64,000 nt of DNA from CBDBKE01 sp965218055 (GCA_965218055.1 CBDCKA010000001.1:682001-746000), one strand, 5' to 3'; shown: positions 1 to 9,194, counted from the first letter of the stretch. The notes: generated by a model not told the origin, from the letters alone. A program made the numbers and translations.

Positions 1-404
1 ACATGCGGTAACTCTAGCGCAAGAATATTTGCCGTCTTTTGGCCCTTTTTCTTCTTCGTGAAGACCCAATAATCCCCTTTAGGGGTGGGTCTCACGAGGA
101 GTTTCTTTGGCGGGACGCCCATTTTGCGGGCAAAACCTTCGACTCCCTGGCGGGGAGCATTTTTCGGGGGGCCAACAATGAACTCTGATTTTTCCGGCTC
201 CTCCGTGGGAAGTTCCGGGACGAATAAAACCAGTCTGCGAGGTGTTGCAACTGTCTCAGCTCGATCAAGTGCATTTACAAAAGATTCGTCACAACGCGAA
301 AAGGCTTTAGCCAATTCCATTTTAAGGCTGTGGAGTGCATCTCCAATCATCCAGGCGGGTATCTCCTCCGTGCCGATTTCCAAGAGGAATTCCTTAGTCG
401 GCAA
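1..404 (-). CDS. glyS: Glycyl-tRNA synthetase beta subunit, N-terminal part (runs off left edge)
   Basis: The minus strand from 404 to the window edge is open for 134 codons. It begins with a TTG codon followed by PTKEFLLEIGTEEIPAWM, the hallmark N-terminus of the GlyRS beta chain (LLEIGTEEIP). It continues with TPRRLVLFVPELP and IVGPPKNAP, both typical of the family. GlyS pairs with GlyQ in the alpha2beta2 enzyme that charges tRNA-Gly. The TTG start overlaps the end of glyQ by 11 nt, which suggests translational coupling. Only about 135 of roughly 700 residues are present. The start codon is inferred from the conserved N-terminus, since no ATG fits. Confidence 0.9.
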   Translation of the reverse strand, partial: MPTKEFLLEIGTEEIPAWMIGDALHSLKMELAKAFSRCDESFVNALDRAETVATPRRLVLFVPELPTEEPEKSEFIVGPPKNAPRQGVEGFARKMGVPPKKLLVRPTPKGDYWVFTKKKKGQKTANILALELPH

Positions 405-1368
405 CGGTTTCTGGCTCCTTGGAAGTTGGTGAGAGCTTTTCGGCCGACTGTTCCGAGGATGGCGTCGCCGCCTGCTGCTCCAACCAGGCGCGAGCTATGC
501 TCACTGCCATCTCGCGCACGCGGCCGATGACCGCCACCCGCTCGGTGACACTGATGGCCCCTCGCGAGTCCAGCAGGTTGAACAGGTGCGAGCACTTCAG
601 CACCAGGTCGTAGGCAGCCAGTACGGGGAGGCGGCGCTTCTCGGTCAGCTCCTGTGCGCCCTCATGCTCATCGAGCAGCCGGCGGCATTCGTTCTCGTGC
701 AGTTCGAACGCTTGCCAGAGCGAGCGAATGTCGGCCTTCTCGAAGCTGTAGACCGAGAACTGCAGCTCTTCGGTGCGACGCACGTCACCATAAGTGTAGA
801 GCCGGCCACCCCGGACTGGCGCGTTCCAGGCGATGTCGTAAACGCTGTCCACGTCCTGCAGGAAGGCGGCGATGCGCTCCAGGCCGTAGGTCAACTCCAC
901 CGGCACCGGCTCCAGGTCAAAGCCGCCACATTGCTGGAAGTAGGTGAACTGGGTGATTTCCAGGCCGTCCAGCATCACCTGCCAGCCGATTCCCCACGCC
1001 CCCAGGGTGGGCGCCTCCCAGTTGTCCTCTTCGAACTTGATGTCGTGCCGGCGCAGGTCAATCCCGATTCGCTCGAGGCTCTTCAGATACAGGTCCTGGA
1101 CATCGGGCGGAGCCGGCTTCAGGACGACCTGGAGCTGCCAGTGCTTGTAGAGCCGGTTGGGGTTGTCGCCGTAGCGCCCATCGGCCGGACGCCGGCTTGG
1201 CTGCACATAGGCCACCCGGTAGGGCTCCGCACCCAGCACTCGCAGGAAGGTCTCCGGGCACATCGTGCCGGCGCCCACCTCGACGTCGTAAGGCGTCTGG
1301 ATGACGCAACCTTGATCGCCCCAGAATTTCTGGAGCCGAAAGATCAGGTCCTGGAAACTCAAGCCCAT
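394..1368 (-). CDS. glyQ: Glycyl-tRNA synthetase alpha subunit
   Basis: A 324-residue class II aminoacyl-tRNA synthetase catalytic chain. It begins MGLSFQDLIFRLQKFWGDQG and has GTMCPETFLRVLG, QPSRRPADGRYGDNPNR and WEAPTLGAWGIGWQVMLDG, all diagnostic of GlyQ. Length is close to the usual 290-310 with a short Ser/Glu-rich tail. The start ATG overlaps the recO stop by one base (TGATG), and glyS overlaps its 3' end, so recO-glyQ-glyS reads as one operon. It activates glycine in the cytoplasm as part of alpha2beta2 GlyRS. Confidence 0.97.
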   Translation of the reverse strand: MGLSFQDLIFRLQKFWGDQGCVIQTPYDVEVGAGTMCPETFLRVLGAEPYRVAYVQPSRRPADGRYGDNPNRLYKHWQLQVVLKPAPPDVQDLYLKSLERIGIDLRRHDIKFEEDNWEAPTLGAWGIGWQVMLDGLEITQFTYFQQCGGFDLEPVPVELTYGLERIAAFLQDVDSVYDIAWNAPVRGGRLYTYGDVRRTEELQFSVYSFEKADIRSLWQAFELHENECRRLLDEHEGAQELTEKRRLPVLAAYDLVLKCSHLFNLLDSRGAISVTERVAVIGRVREMAVSIARAWLEQQAATPSSEQSAEKLSPTSKEPETVAD

Positions 1369-2117
1369 CAGTCTTCAATATTCTCTAGTGCCGCCCGGGT
1401 CGCCAGCTTGCGCTCGACGTGAGCTTCGATGCGCTGCTCAAGGAAGCGGCGCAGGTCGGCGGCCACGCCCTTGTGCCAGACACGGGGTGCCACCCGGTCC
1501 AGCGACACCCGCAGCATCTCTCCGGCCAGCTCCCGCGAGGCCGGTGACAGCTCCCGAGTCCCGCCGGGCCGGCAGGCGGCGCAGTAGAGGGCCGGCGAGT
1601 AAGCCTGGGAAAAGGCTTGCGCTCCCGGCTCCAGCGCTGCCCCGCAGCTGCTGCAACGTTCCAGGGAGGGCAGCAGTCCGGCCAGCCGCACCACCCAGAG
1701 GTCGTAGTAAGTCAACGCTGGCCAGATCTGTCCGCTGAGCCGGAGACTTTCCAGCGTCACCAACAGCAAGCGAAACAGCGCGTCGTTGGGCTCACGGTCC
1801 GGCAGCAGTTGCTCGCAAACTTCTGCCAGGTAGCTGCAGGCCACCCCGGCGGCGTAGTCCTTCTGGGTCTCAAAGTAGGACTGGATCAGCTCGCAGGAGT
1901 CAATGTTGACCAGCTCTCGCGTTTCCCGCTCGAAGTAGCAGAGACGGACGTGCGACAGCGGCTCAAGCCCAGCACCGAACGGGCTGCGAAGACGCCTCGA
2001 TCGGGGCGCCACCCCCCGCGCCTTGCCGTAGGTGCGGGAAAAAAAGCTGACGATCTTGTCAGCCTCTTTCAGGGGGTAGGTCCGCAGGATGATCGCTTCA
2101 GTTTCCCTGGCCGGCAT
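1368..2117 (-). CDS. recO: DNA repair protein RecO
   Basis: About 249 residues from the ATG giving MPARETEAIILRTYPLKEAD, which matches the RecO OB-fold N-terminus. An in-frame upstream ATG at 2168 adds 17 residues without family resemblance. The OB domain (about 1-80) is followed by the helical C-terminal domain with a zinc-type pair CSSC ... CAAC near residues 150-180. RecO loads RecA onto SSB-coated gaps with RecR and anneals strands. The stop TGA shares its A with the glyQ start. Strong family match; zinc binding is inferred from the cysteines. Confidence 0.93.
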   Translation of the reverse strand: MPARETEAIILRTYPLKEADKIVSFFSRTYGKARGVAPRSRRLRSPFGAGLEPLSHVRLCYFERETRELVNIDSCELIQSYFETQKDYAAGVACSYLAEVCEQLLPDREPNDALFRLLLVTLESLRLSGQIWPALTYYDLWVVRLAGLLPSLERCSSCGAALEPGAQAFSQAYSPALYCAACRPGGTRELSPASRELAGEMLRVSLDRVAPRVWHKGVAADLRRFLEQRIEAHVERKLATRAALENIED

Positions 2118-2350
2118 GGCGCCTGTGGCGCTTCTTTGACCACCGCCCGCACTGCGCGTCGCCAACAACCGAAGCTACCACACGGCTTCCGCCAAACGCA
2201 ACCCGCGGCGCTAGATGGTACCGAGCTTAGCGTATTACAGGTCCGATGCGCGAATCCAAGCCGGTACCGCTGTCCTGAGCTCGGCTGCTGGCGCCCCAGG
2301 CCGCATGGTACAATCTTTGGTTCGCACCGGCTTGCTTCGCACCGGAGAGA

Positions 2351-3298
2351 ATGCGGCCCAACTCCCATTTTGACCTGGTTGGCGTGGGCGTCAACGCCAC
2401 CGACACGGTCATCATTGTTCCCCGGTACCCGGACTACAATACCAAGATGGCCTTCCTGGGGGAACGGATGGAGGCAGGCGGGCAAACGGCCACGGCTGTG
2501 ATCGCCTGCCAAAGGCTGGGCAAGCGGTGCGCCTACATCGGGACGGTGGGCGACGACGAACGGGGGCGATTCCAGCTGGAGAGCCTGCGGTCCACCGGGG
2601 TGGACATCAGCGGCGTGAAGGTGCTGCCTGGTTGCCCCAACCAGACCGCCTACATCCTGATTGACCAGGGCACGGGCGAGCGCACCGTGCTGTGGTACCG
2701 GGACCGGCGGCTGGCCTTGCGGCCGGAAATGCTGTCGCGCGAGCGGGTCTGCTCCGGGCGCATGCTGCACGTGGACGGGCATGATCTGGCCGCTACGGCG
2801 CTGGCCGCTTGCTGGGCCCGGCAGGCCGGCATCCCTGTCACCTGCGACGTGGACACCATGCCCAAAGACGTGAACCGCCTGCTCCAGCACGTGGACTATT
2901 TCATTGCCTCAGCTGTGTTTCCCCCGACCTACACGGGGGAGCAAGACCCCTTCAAGGCCCTGGAAATCCTGCGCGGGGAGTTTCAGCTGCAGGCGGCGGC
3001 CATGACGCTGGGCGCCGACGGTGTGCTGGCCTTGTCCGAGTCCGGCTACGTCTATCGCCCCGCCTATGAAGTGGACCCCGTAGATACCACCGGGGCCGGC
3101 GACGTCTTTCACGGCGCCTTCTGCTACGCCTTGCTGGAGGGTTGGCCGCTGGAGCAGGCGTTGGATTTTTCTTGTGCCGTGGCCGCGCTGAACTGCACCG
3201 GGCTGGGCGCTCGCGGCGGCCTCCCTACCCTGCCCGAAGTGCGGGCCTTGATGCAGAGCGCGCCCCGCAAGGCCAACTGCGAATACGTGGTCCGATGA
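2351..3298 (+). CDS. PfkB-family carbohydrate/nucleoside kinase
   Basis: A 315-residue ribokinase-fold protein. The N-terminal DLVGVGVNATDTVIIVPRYP with GGQTATAVIACQRLG is the PfkB signature-1 region. DTTGAGDVFHGAF near residue 245 is signature 2 and contains the catalytic Asp and the anion hole. The family phosphorylates sugars or nucleosides with ATP; the substrate cannot be read from sequence. It overlaps the rhomboid start by 4 bases (ATGA), so the two are translationally coupled. Divergent from recO, with about 230 bp between them. Confidence 0.9.
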   Translation: MRPNSHFDLVGVGVNATDTVIIVPRYPDYNTKMAFLGERMEAGGQTATAVIACQRLGKRCAYIGTVGDDERGRFQLESLRSTGVDISGVKVLPGCPNQTAYILIDQGTGERTVLWYRDRRLALRPEMLSRERVCSGRMLHVDGHDLAATALAACWARQAGIPVTCDVDTMPKDVNRLLQHVDYFIASAVFPPTYTGEQDPFKALEILRGEFQLQAAAMTLGADGVLALSESGYVYRPAYEVDPVDTTGAGDVFHGAFCYALLEGWPLEQALDFSCAVAALNCTGLGARGGLPTLPEVRALMQSAPRKANCEYVVR

Positions 3299-3993
3299 TC
3301 CCGCTCCGCGACACCGCACCCCGCTACTCGGCGCCATTTGTCACCGTGGGCCTCATCGTGATCAACACTCTCGTCTTCATCTACCAGGTGCTGCTCGACC
3401 CCTTCAGCCTGGAGTACTTCTTCGCCCAGAACGGAGTGGTTCCCCTGCGTTTTGCGGAGTTTGTGGCGGGGCGGGTGCCGGCTCAGGCGGCCATCCTACC
3501 GACGCTGACCTCTATGTTCATGCACGGCGGGTTTCTGCACCTTCTTGGCAACATGTGGTTCCTATGGATCTTCGGCGACAACGTGGAAGACCAGCTGGGC
3601 CACTTCCGCTACCTGGTCTTCTACCTGGCCTGCGGGTTGACGGCCAGCTTGGCGCACATTTTCCTGAACCTGCCCTCGCAGATTCCCAGCGTAGGCGCAA
3701 GCGGCGCCATTGCCGGGGTCATGGCCGGCTACATGCTGTTGTTCCCCGGCGCCCGGGTGCTCACCCTGATCCCATTTTTCCTGATCTTCATTAAGGAGTT
3801 GCCCGCGTGGGTCATTCTGCTCTACTGGATCGTGATACAGGTCGTTTCCGGCTTCACCACCCTGGGCACAGCCGTCGCTTTGAGTCAGGGCGGCGTGGCC
3901 TGGTGGGCGCACGTGGGAGGTTTCTTTGCCGGCCTGGCGCTGGTCAAGATCATGGGCCGCCGGCCTCAGGTGCGCCGTTACAGCGAGTGGTGA
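3295..3993 (+). CDS. Rhomboid-family intramembrane serine protease
   Basis: A 232-residue polytopic membrane protein, MIPLRDTAPRYSAPFVTVGL, with about six hydrophobic segments. The rhomboid core is visible: HGGFLHLLGNMWFLWIFGDN, then GASGAIAGVMAGY with the nucleophilic Ser near residue 135, and AHVGGFFAGLAL with the catalytic His near residue 205. Rhomboids cleave transmembrane substrates within the membrane. The start overlaps the upstream kinase stop (ATGA). The substrate is unknown. Confidence 0.93.
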   Translation: MIPLRDTAPRYSAPFVTVGLIVINTLVFIYQVLLDPFSLEYFFAQNGVVPLRFAEFVAGRVPAQAAILPTLTSMFMHGGFLHLLGNMWFLWIFGDNVEDQLGHFRYLVFYLACGLTASLAHIFLNLPSQIPSVGASGAIAGVMAGYMLLFPGARVLTLIPFFLIFIKELPAWVILLYWIVIQVVSGFTTLGTAVALSQGGVAWWAHVGGFFAGLALVKIMGRRPQVRRYSEW

Positions 3994-4056
3994 TTTGCTA
4001 AGGACAATAAATTCGCACTCGTTCATGTTGATTCGTGGTAAATCACTGTGTCTTCG

Positions 4057-4776
4057 ATGACTGTTGACGCGCTAGCAATTGCCGCCCACCGCGATGACAC
4101 GGAGCAGACCTGCGGCGGCACGCTGCTGAAGCTGTCGGCGGCGGGCTATCGCACCGGCATTCTGGACCTGACGGCGGGCGAGATGGGTACCCGCGGCACT
4201 CCCGAGCAGAGGGCCCAGGAAGCGCAGCAAGCCGCTCGCCTCCTGGGGGTCCACTGGCGCGAGACCCTGGGACTGCCGGACGCGCGCGTGGAAAACACCT
4301 ACGAGAATCGCCTGAAGCTAGCGGCCAAAATCCGCCAGCTCTGCCCGCGGCTCGTCTTCCTTCCCTACTGGGAGGGGCGCCATCCCGACCACTACACGAC
4401 CAGGACGTTGGGTTACGAAGCCTGCTTTCTGGCCGGCCTGAAGAAGCTCCCGCTGGAAGGCCAGCCGCACCGGCCGCACAAGATTCTCTACTGCACGCTC
4501 TACTACGAGGTGCAACCCTCGTTTGTGGTAGACATCACCGACCAGTTCGACCGGCGACTCCAGGCCCTGCTGGCCTACCACTCCCAGTACGACGACCAGG
4601 CCGCGGGGAAGGACTTGTTCCCCTCCCAGACCGACCTGTGCCAGCAGGTCGAAGCCCTGGCCCGCCACTACGGGATGATGGTGGGAGTGAAATACGGCGA
4701 ACCGTTCTTATTGAAGGAAATGCTGCTGGTCTCCGACCCGATCACCGAACTCTGCCGCGGTCGACCCTCCATTTAG
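4057..4776 (+). CDS. LmbE/PIG-L deacetylase, probably BshB1 of bacillithiol synthesis
   Basis: A 239-residue protein beginning MTVDALAIAAHRDDTEQTCG. This is the zinc-binding AHPDDxE motif of the LmbE family, with Pro replaced by Arg. The second metal motif is EGRHPDHYTT near residue 110. The N-terminal pattern, TAGEMGTRGT and LGLPDARVEN closely resemble BshB1, which deacetylates GlcNAc-malate in bacillithiol synthesis. A GTG start 9 bp upstream at 4048 is possible; ATG 4057 fits the family N-terminus better. No other bacillithiol genes are in the window, so the pathway role is inferred. Confidence 0.83.
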   Translation: MTVDALAIAAHRDDTEQTCGGTLLKLSAAGYRTGILDLTAGEMGTRGTPEQRAQEAQQAARLLGVHWRETLGLPDARVENTYENRLKLAAKIRQLCPRLVFLPYWEGRHPDHYTTRTLGYEACFLAGLKKLPLEGQPHRPHKILYCTLYYEVQPSFVVDITDQFDRRLQALLAYHSQYDDQAAGKDLFPSQTDLCQQVEALARHYGMMVGVKYGEPFLLKEMLLVSDPITELCRGRPSI

Positions 4777-4864
4777 CGGCAGGTGTATGGCTACTTGTGG
4801 CAGATTGCCGAGAAGCTCAGGGAGTCGTTGCCTGACGGTGGTGACTGGGCGAGCCTCAGCAGGG

Positions 4865-5080
4865 TCAGAAGTCCGCGCTTTCCTGAGTGTAGGTGAACCC
4901 TTTCAAACCGGCGCCTTCCCCGCTCTTGTCCACTTTGATCCGCAGCACCTCGTCGCCAGTGACCCGGCGCAGCATGGCGTAGGTAGAAAAGGCTTCCGAG
5001 TAGAGCTTCGTGACCAAGTAGTTGTCCCCGGTGGCGTCCTTTTTCCAAACCTGTCCCAGCAGTATGTTGCTGACGGCCAT
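4865..5080 (-). CDS. Small conserved-looking hypothetical protein
   Basis: 71 residues, MAVSNILLGQVWKKDATGDN ... ESADF. No signal peptide or membrane segment. The mixed charged composition, with regular codon use and a good purine-rich site (AGGAGGG) upstream of the ATG, argues it is real. It resembles short acidobacterial proteins of unknown role; I do not recognise a domain. It lies between the LmbE gene and the DedA gene, convergent with the former. Confidence 0.6.
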   Translation of the reverse strand: MAVSNILLGQVWKKDATGDNYLVTKLYSEAFSTYAMLRRVTGDEVLRIKVDKSGEGAGLKGFTYTQESADF

Positions 5081-5167
5081 CCTACCCTCCTGCGGAATTG
5101 GGGAAGTAGTCTACTACACTTCAGCGAGGTAGTGGGAGGGTTGCGGTGCCGCGCGTAACTTAGCTCC

Positions 5168-5752
5168 TCAGAGCGCATACTTCAAAAGGATGAACCCCCC
5201 GATCAAAAGGACGGCAAACAGGACCGTCAGGATGTTGAAATACTTCTCTATGAAGAGTCGAATCGAGGGGCCAAATTTGTAAATCAGCGAAGCGACGAGA
5301 AAGAATCTGGCTGCCCGGCTGAGCGTTGAAGCCAGCAGGAAAATCCTAAAATCAGCCCTCAGAAATCCCGCCGTCAGAGTGAACACCTTGTAGGGAATCG
5401 GGGTAAAGCCGGCGATGGCAACCGCCCAGCCCTCATACTGAATGAAATAGTTGCGGACGGTTTCGAAGCTCTCGGGGTTCACGTAGTTAAACAAGATACC
5501 TTTGGCAAGCTCCCAGAATTGCCATCCCAGCAGGTATCCAAGAATCCCACCCAAGACGGAGCCCGCCGTGCAAATCAGGGCATAGCGGAAGGCCTTCCTC
5601 GGGAGCGAGAGCCCCAGGGCAATGAGCAGCACGTCGGGCGGAATGGGCAAGAAGGAGGATTCGGCAAAAGCAACCAGAAACAGCGCGGGCGCGCCGTAGG
5701 GAGTTTCCGCCCAGTGCAAGACCCAGTCGTACAGTTTTCTTAGAAGACGCAT
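5168..5752 (-). CDS. DedA/YqaA-family membrane protein
   Basis: 194 residues with four to five membrane segments. The SNARE-associated (DedA) core includes AFAESSFLPIPPDVLLIALG near residues 28-47, a glycine-rich LGGILGYLLGWQFWE segment, and FTPIPYKVFTLTAG with the conserved Pro-Lys loop followed by SRAARFFLVA. YqaA-type members are about this length. DedA proteins are implicated in lipid carrier flipping and envelope homeostasis. No operon partner is evident. Confidence 0.9.
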   Translation of the reverse strand: MRLLRKLYDWVLHWAETPYGAPALFLVAFAESSFLPIPPDVLLIALGLSLPRKAFRYALICTAGSVLGGILGYLLGWQFWELAKGILFNYVNPESFETVRNYFIQYEGWAVAIAGFTPIPYKVFTLTAGFLRADFRIFLLASTLSRAARFFLVASLIYKFGPSIRLFIEKYFNILTVLFAVLLIGGFILLKYAL

Positions 5753-6080
5753 CGCGGTCCGCGATCGGTCCGCAAGGCAGCGGCTGAGTCAACGCCTTGT
5801 GCGAGCGATGTCTGGATCAACAGCCAAAGGCGGGGTACTGTACCACACCCGGTGGGCCGATGCACTTCGACGCGGAGGAGGTCTCCCGAGTGTTCTCTAG
5901 CCAACAGGCTCTGGCCAACAGGCCCCAGCCAGAGGGTTGCCATTGAGGCCGCAAGTGCCTTCTGGTGTTGAGCTTAGCTCCCGCCGGGGACGTTCGAACC
6001 GTCCCTGGCGCAGGAATCCGCGCAACTTCTGACCCCGCTTCCGCGTTTAATAAAGTGGAGGCGCGGGCCGCCTCACTTGG
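5753..6080. other. Intergenic region, divergent DedA / M48 peptidase
   Basis: About 330 bases between divergent genes. No ORF with coding character was found. It contains direct repetition of GCCAACAGGC around 5899-5930 and presumably the promoters of both flanking genes. Confidence 0.6.
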
Positions 6081-6086
6081 TATAAT
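6081..6086 (+). promoter_or_regulatory. Candidate -10 box (TATAAT) for the M48 peptidase gene
   Basis: A perfect TATAAT lies 29 bp before the ATG at 6115, with a good AAGGAG ribosome site at 6102-6107 in between. No convincing -35 hexamer sits 17 bp upstream, so this is a moderate call. Confidence 0.5.
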
Positions 6087-6114
6087 GTCATTCACTGCTG
6101 CAAGGAGCCAGTTA

Positions 6115-7116
6115 ATGAACCGTCAACTGCTTTCTCTGCTTCTCGCCTTCGCGTTGGTTTTCCCGCTGCCCGCGGTCGCTGGCAAGAAAGATGACAAGAA
6201 AGACATCGAGAAAATCGGTGAACGCGACGTCGGCAAAGGTTGGAACTGGTACTCGATGGAGAAGGAGATCGCCCTCGGCAAGAGGCTGGCGCAGCAGGTG
6301 GAGTCGCAGGCGCGCATCGTGGACGATCCAGTTGTCAGCGAGTACGTGAACCGGGTTGGGCAGAACCTGGTCCGCAATTCAGATGCCAGGGTACCGTTCA
6401 CCATCAAGGTGATCGACGCGGAACAGGTCAATGCCTTCGCACTGCCGGGAGGCTTCTTCTTCGTCAATTCGGGCCTGATCCTGGAAGCGGAGGAAGAGGC
6501 TGAACTGGCCGGGGTGATGGCCCATGAGATCGCACACGTAGCCGCGCGGCACGGCACCCGCCAAGCCACCCGCGGGCAGCTGGCCAATTATCTCACCATC
6601 CCACTGATCTTCGTAGGCGGCGGCATCGGGTTCGGAGCGCGAGGGGCGGCCAGCATTCTGGTCCCACTGGGCTTTCTGAAGTTCTCGCGCAACTTCGAGC
6701 GCGAGGCCGATTTCCTGGGGCTGCAGTACATGTACAAGACCGGCTACGATCCCCAGGGGTTTGTCACCTTCTTTGAGAAGATTCAGGCGAAGGAAAAGAG
6801 GCGCCCCGGCACTTTGGCGAAGGCCTTCGGCTCCCATCCCCCGACGCCGGACCGCATCTCCCGCACGCAGAAACAAATGGGCGGGCTGCCAGACCGCGAA
6901 GATCACTTGGTGACTACCTCGGAGTTTGATGAAGTCCAGGCGCGCCTGGCGGCAATCCACTACCGTCGCCGCCTGGAGGACCGCAAGAGCGATCGTCCCA
7001 CCCTTCGCAGATCCACCACCGCCGACACCCGTCCGGTGGACGAGAAGGGCAAGAAAGAAGGCGAAGGCGAAGAGGACGACGAGGACCGGCCACCCAAGCT
7101 GAAGCGCCGCGACTAG
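6115..7116 (+). CDS. Secreted M48-family metallopeptidase (BepA/YfgC-like)
   Basis: 333 residues. The signal peptide MNRQLLSLLLAFALVFPLPA is cleaved near AVAG. The zinc metalloprotease motif HEIAH is near residue 137 and the third ligand is in EREADFLGLQY. The fold and length match BepA-type periplasmic proteases that clear misassembled outer-membrane proteins, but TPR repeats are absent and the tail is instead highly charged (KKEGEGEEDDED). Start chosen by the AAGGAG site; an in-frame ATG at 5965 would add a non-signal extension. Confidence 0.9.
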   Translation: MNRQLLSLLLAFALVFPLPAVAGKKDDKKDIEKIGERDVGKGWNWYSMEKEIALGKRLAQQVESQARIVDDPVVSEYVNRVGQNLVRNSDARVPFTIKVIDAEQVNAFALPGGFFFVNSGLILEAEEEAELAGVMAHEIAHVAARHGTRQATRGQLANYLTIPLIFVGGGIGFGARGAASILVPLGFLKFSRNFEREADFLGLQYMYKTGYDPQGFVTFFEKIQAKEKRRPGTLAKAFGSHPPTPDRISRTQKQMGGLPDREDHLVTTSEFDEVQARLAAIHYRRRLEDRKSDRPTLRRSTTADTRPVDEKGKKEGEGEEDDEDRPPKLKRRD

Positions 7117-7162
7117 GATTTCTTTCAGGCGCCGCCTGGCCACACCGCCTGGAAGAGGCTGC

Positions 7163-7741
7163 TCAAGCTCCGATCTTCCGCATCTCTTCCGTATAGTACT
7201 TGCGGTAGAGGATATCCCACTCCTGGCTGCCTTCCGGAATGGCGCGTTTCTGGGAAACGATTTTCTGGCGGGCGCTGCGGTCCATCTTCTCTTCCTCGCG
7301 GAACAACTCCAGGAACAGGCGGACAATTTCCAGCCGCACGTCGTTCTTCTCACCCAGCAGTTCCACTTCCTTGCGAAGATTGGCCAGCGTGTTGACTAGC
7401 ACGTGGGAGAGCTTGTTGATCTTCTCGCGGGAGATCCGGGGACCCTCGTCGCTGTCGCGGGCCGAGGCAGCCACCACACCGCGCTCTTTCATCAGCTGCC
7501 GCTTCACCCTTTTGAAGCTCTCGGGGTAGGCGGCGCCGGTGGCACGCATCTCGCTGGCGTAGCGCTCCAGCAGGGCGCGCACCTCCTCGTTGAGCCGGTC
7601 CTCAGCGTTCAGTTCATTGGTGACCGCCTCGCGGACCTTCTGGTTAGTGATTTCGGGCGAGCCTAGTTTGATGTGGCTTCTGGCCAGCCGGGTAATCAAC
7701 TCGCGGCAGACGTAGGCAAGATAGTCGCGAGTGTAGAGCAT
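7163..7741 (-). CDS. DUF507 family protein
   Basis: 192 residues, all-helical and highly charged. It begins MLYTRDYLAYVCRELITRL and contains NELNAEDRLNEEVRALL, the characteristic DUF507 pattern. The family is usually about 90 residues; this double-length form carries a second related helical half (LSHVLVNTLANLRKE ... YRKYYTEEMRKIG). Function unknown. Convergent with the M48 gene, with 46 bp between stops. Confidence 0.87.
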   Translation of the reverse strand: MLYTRDYLAYVCRELITRLARSHIKLGSPEITNQKVREAVTNELNAEDRLNEEVRALLERYASEMRATGAAYPESFKRVKRQLMKERGVVAASARDSDEGPRISREKINKLSHVLVNTLANLRKEVELLGEKNDVRLEIVRLFLELFREEEKMDRSARQKIVSQKRAIPEGSQEWDILYRKYYTEEMRKIGA

Positions 7742-7962
7742 GACTTATAAAACATTCTAGCACAAAACCGAAGCACGTACCGGCGCCCTGGGAGTCGAGA
7801 TGTGGTGTTGCCGAAGCGCTGTGCTAGCGGAAACGGCGAGGAGCTAGGCAGGAATCAAGTGGCAGGCGCAGAAAAAGCGCGACCACGCGGTTCCGGGAGC
7901 CGCGAGTTGGCTTCTGAATGCTGGACGGCGATGTGTCCGGGCGGCGAAGTGAAAGCCTCCGC

Positions 7963-8032
7963 CCGCTTAGACGCTTACTTCAGCGCTCACTTCGGCGCCC
8001 GCTTGGGCACCCGCTTAGGCGCTCACTCAGGC
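7963..8032. repeat. Degenerate 12-bp tandem repeat, about six units
   Basis: Consecutive 12-mers such as CCGCTTAGACGC, TCACTTCGGCGC, CCGCTTGGGCAC and CCGCTTAGGCGC follow each other in register. The stop codon of the cytochrome c peroxidase gene (minus strand, 8023-8025) lies inside the last unit, so the gene may have ended within an expanding repeat. A similar-period array lies at the gene's other end (9195-9242). Confidence 0.8.
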
Positions 8033-9111
8033 AAAGCCGGCGCCATGACCGTGTAGTCCACCTCCAGCGCCCGCAGGAAAGCCAGCAGGTCCCCGCGCTC
8101 TTGCTTGGTCAGCTTCACCGGTTCGAGGTTGGTACGGTCCAGGTATTTGTTCTTCTTGCCGCCGCGAAGCATCAAGTCCACTGCCTTTTCCAGCGTGGCC
8201 ACGCTGCCGTCGTGGAAATAGGGTGCCGACTTGCTGACATCGAGCAGCGTCGGCGTCTTAAAGGCGCCTGTGTCCTTTTTCTCCTTGGTCACCTTGAAGC
8301 GGCCCACGTCCGGTTTCCGCTTTCCCATGCCGATGCCGACATTGTGGTACTGCAGATCGGTCAGCAGCAGGCCGTCATGGCAGTTGGTGCACTGGGCCTT
8401 TTCGCCGAAAATCTCCCAGCCTCTGCCGGCTTCCTCACTGAAGGCGGCTTCGTCTCCGGCACGGAAGCGAATCCAGGCGGACTTGTCGCTGACGATGGTG
8501 CGCTCGAAGGCAGCGATGGCCTTGACCACATTAACCGGCGTGGCGGGGTCGTCGAACACTTTCATGAACTGTTCTTTGTACTCCGGGATTTCGTTCAGCT
8601 TCGCAGAGATGTCCTCGACGCTGGGATGCTCGTCTTTGCCCGAGGCGCCCATGTTGCCGCCGCGCCAGGCAGCCATCGCCTGGGCCTCCAGCGACCTGCT
8701 GCGGCCGTCCCAGTAGAACTCGCTGTGGTAGCCGATGTTCCAAAGGGTGGGGCTGGCCCGCGACAGTTTTTTCTCGTAGGCGCCGATGGCGGTAGGCTTC
8801 CCGTCGGTCAGGCCGTGCTCCTTCAGGTGGCAGGAATAGCAAGCCCGGGAGCCGTCGCCGCTCAGGCGCTGGTCGTAAAAGAGTTGCTTGCCCAGCGCCA
8901 CCTTGGCCGGGGTCATGCGATTGTCGGTGGGGACGACCATCTTCGCGTACCTGGCGATCTCCGGCCACACCACCTTCTCCACCGGCTTTGGCGGCGGCTT
9001 CGGCGCCGGTTGGCAACCGCTGAGCACAGCCAGACAGGCAACCACTGTTGTAACCACTGTCGTCAGAGCCAGCATCGAAAGGGTCGCGCGAGTTGATCTT
9101 GCCGGTTTCAT
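8023..9111 (-). CDS. Di-heme cytochrome c peroxidase (CcpA/MauG family) lipoprotein
   Basis: 362 residues. An N-terminal hydrophobic stretch ends in the lipobox-like LAVLSGC, so it is probably a lipid-anchored periplasmic protein. Two heme c motifs are present: CYSCH near residue 91 and CTNCH near residue 243, as in the CcpA/MauG family. The surrounding LGKQLFYDQRLSGDG, SPTLWNIGYH and FKTPTLLDVSKSAPYFHDGS are typical of bacterial CCPs. It reduces hydrogen peroxide with electrons from small cytochromes. Transcribed alone. Confidence 0.93.
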   Translation of the reverse strand: MKPARSTRATLSMLALTTVVTTVVACLAVLSGCQPAPKPPPKPVEKVVWPEIARYAKMVVPTDNRMTPAKVALGKQLFYDQRLSGDGSRACYSCHLKEHGLTDGKPTAIGAYEKKLSRASPTLWNIGYHSEFYWDGRSRSLEAQAMAAWRGGNMGASGKDEHPSVEDISAKLNEIPEYKEQFMKVFDDPATPVNVVKAIAAFERTIVSDKSAWIRFRAGDEAAFSEEAGRGWEIFGEKAQCTNCHDGLLLTDLQYHNVGIGMGKRKPDVGRFKVTKEKKDTGAFKTPTLLDVSKSAPYFHDGSVATLEKAVDLMLRGGKKNKYLDRTNLEPVKLTKQERGDLLAFLRALEVDYTVMAPALPE

Positions 9112-9194
9112 AACTCCTCCTTTTCGGCAGCAGCGTCTCCCGCCACGCCTGGCATTCTAAATCTTCGCGCGCGCAGTGGCAACATCTAACATGT

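Noticed and set aside
586..1422. Long plus-strand frame opposite glyQ
   Set aside because: Antisense shadow of a clear glyQ gene; no family features and no ribosome site. Similar opposite frames elsewhere (for example over recO, the pfkB gene, the CCP gene and the large secreted protein) were left out for the same reason.
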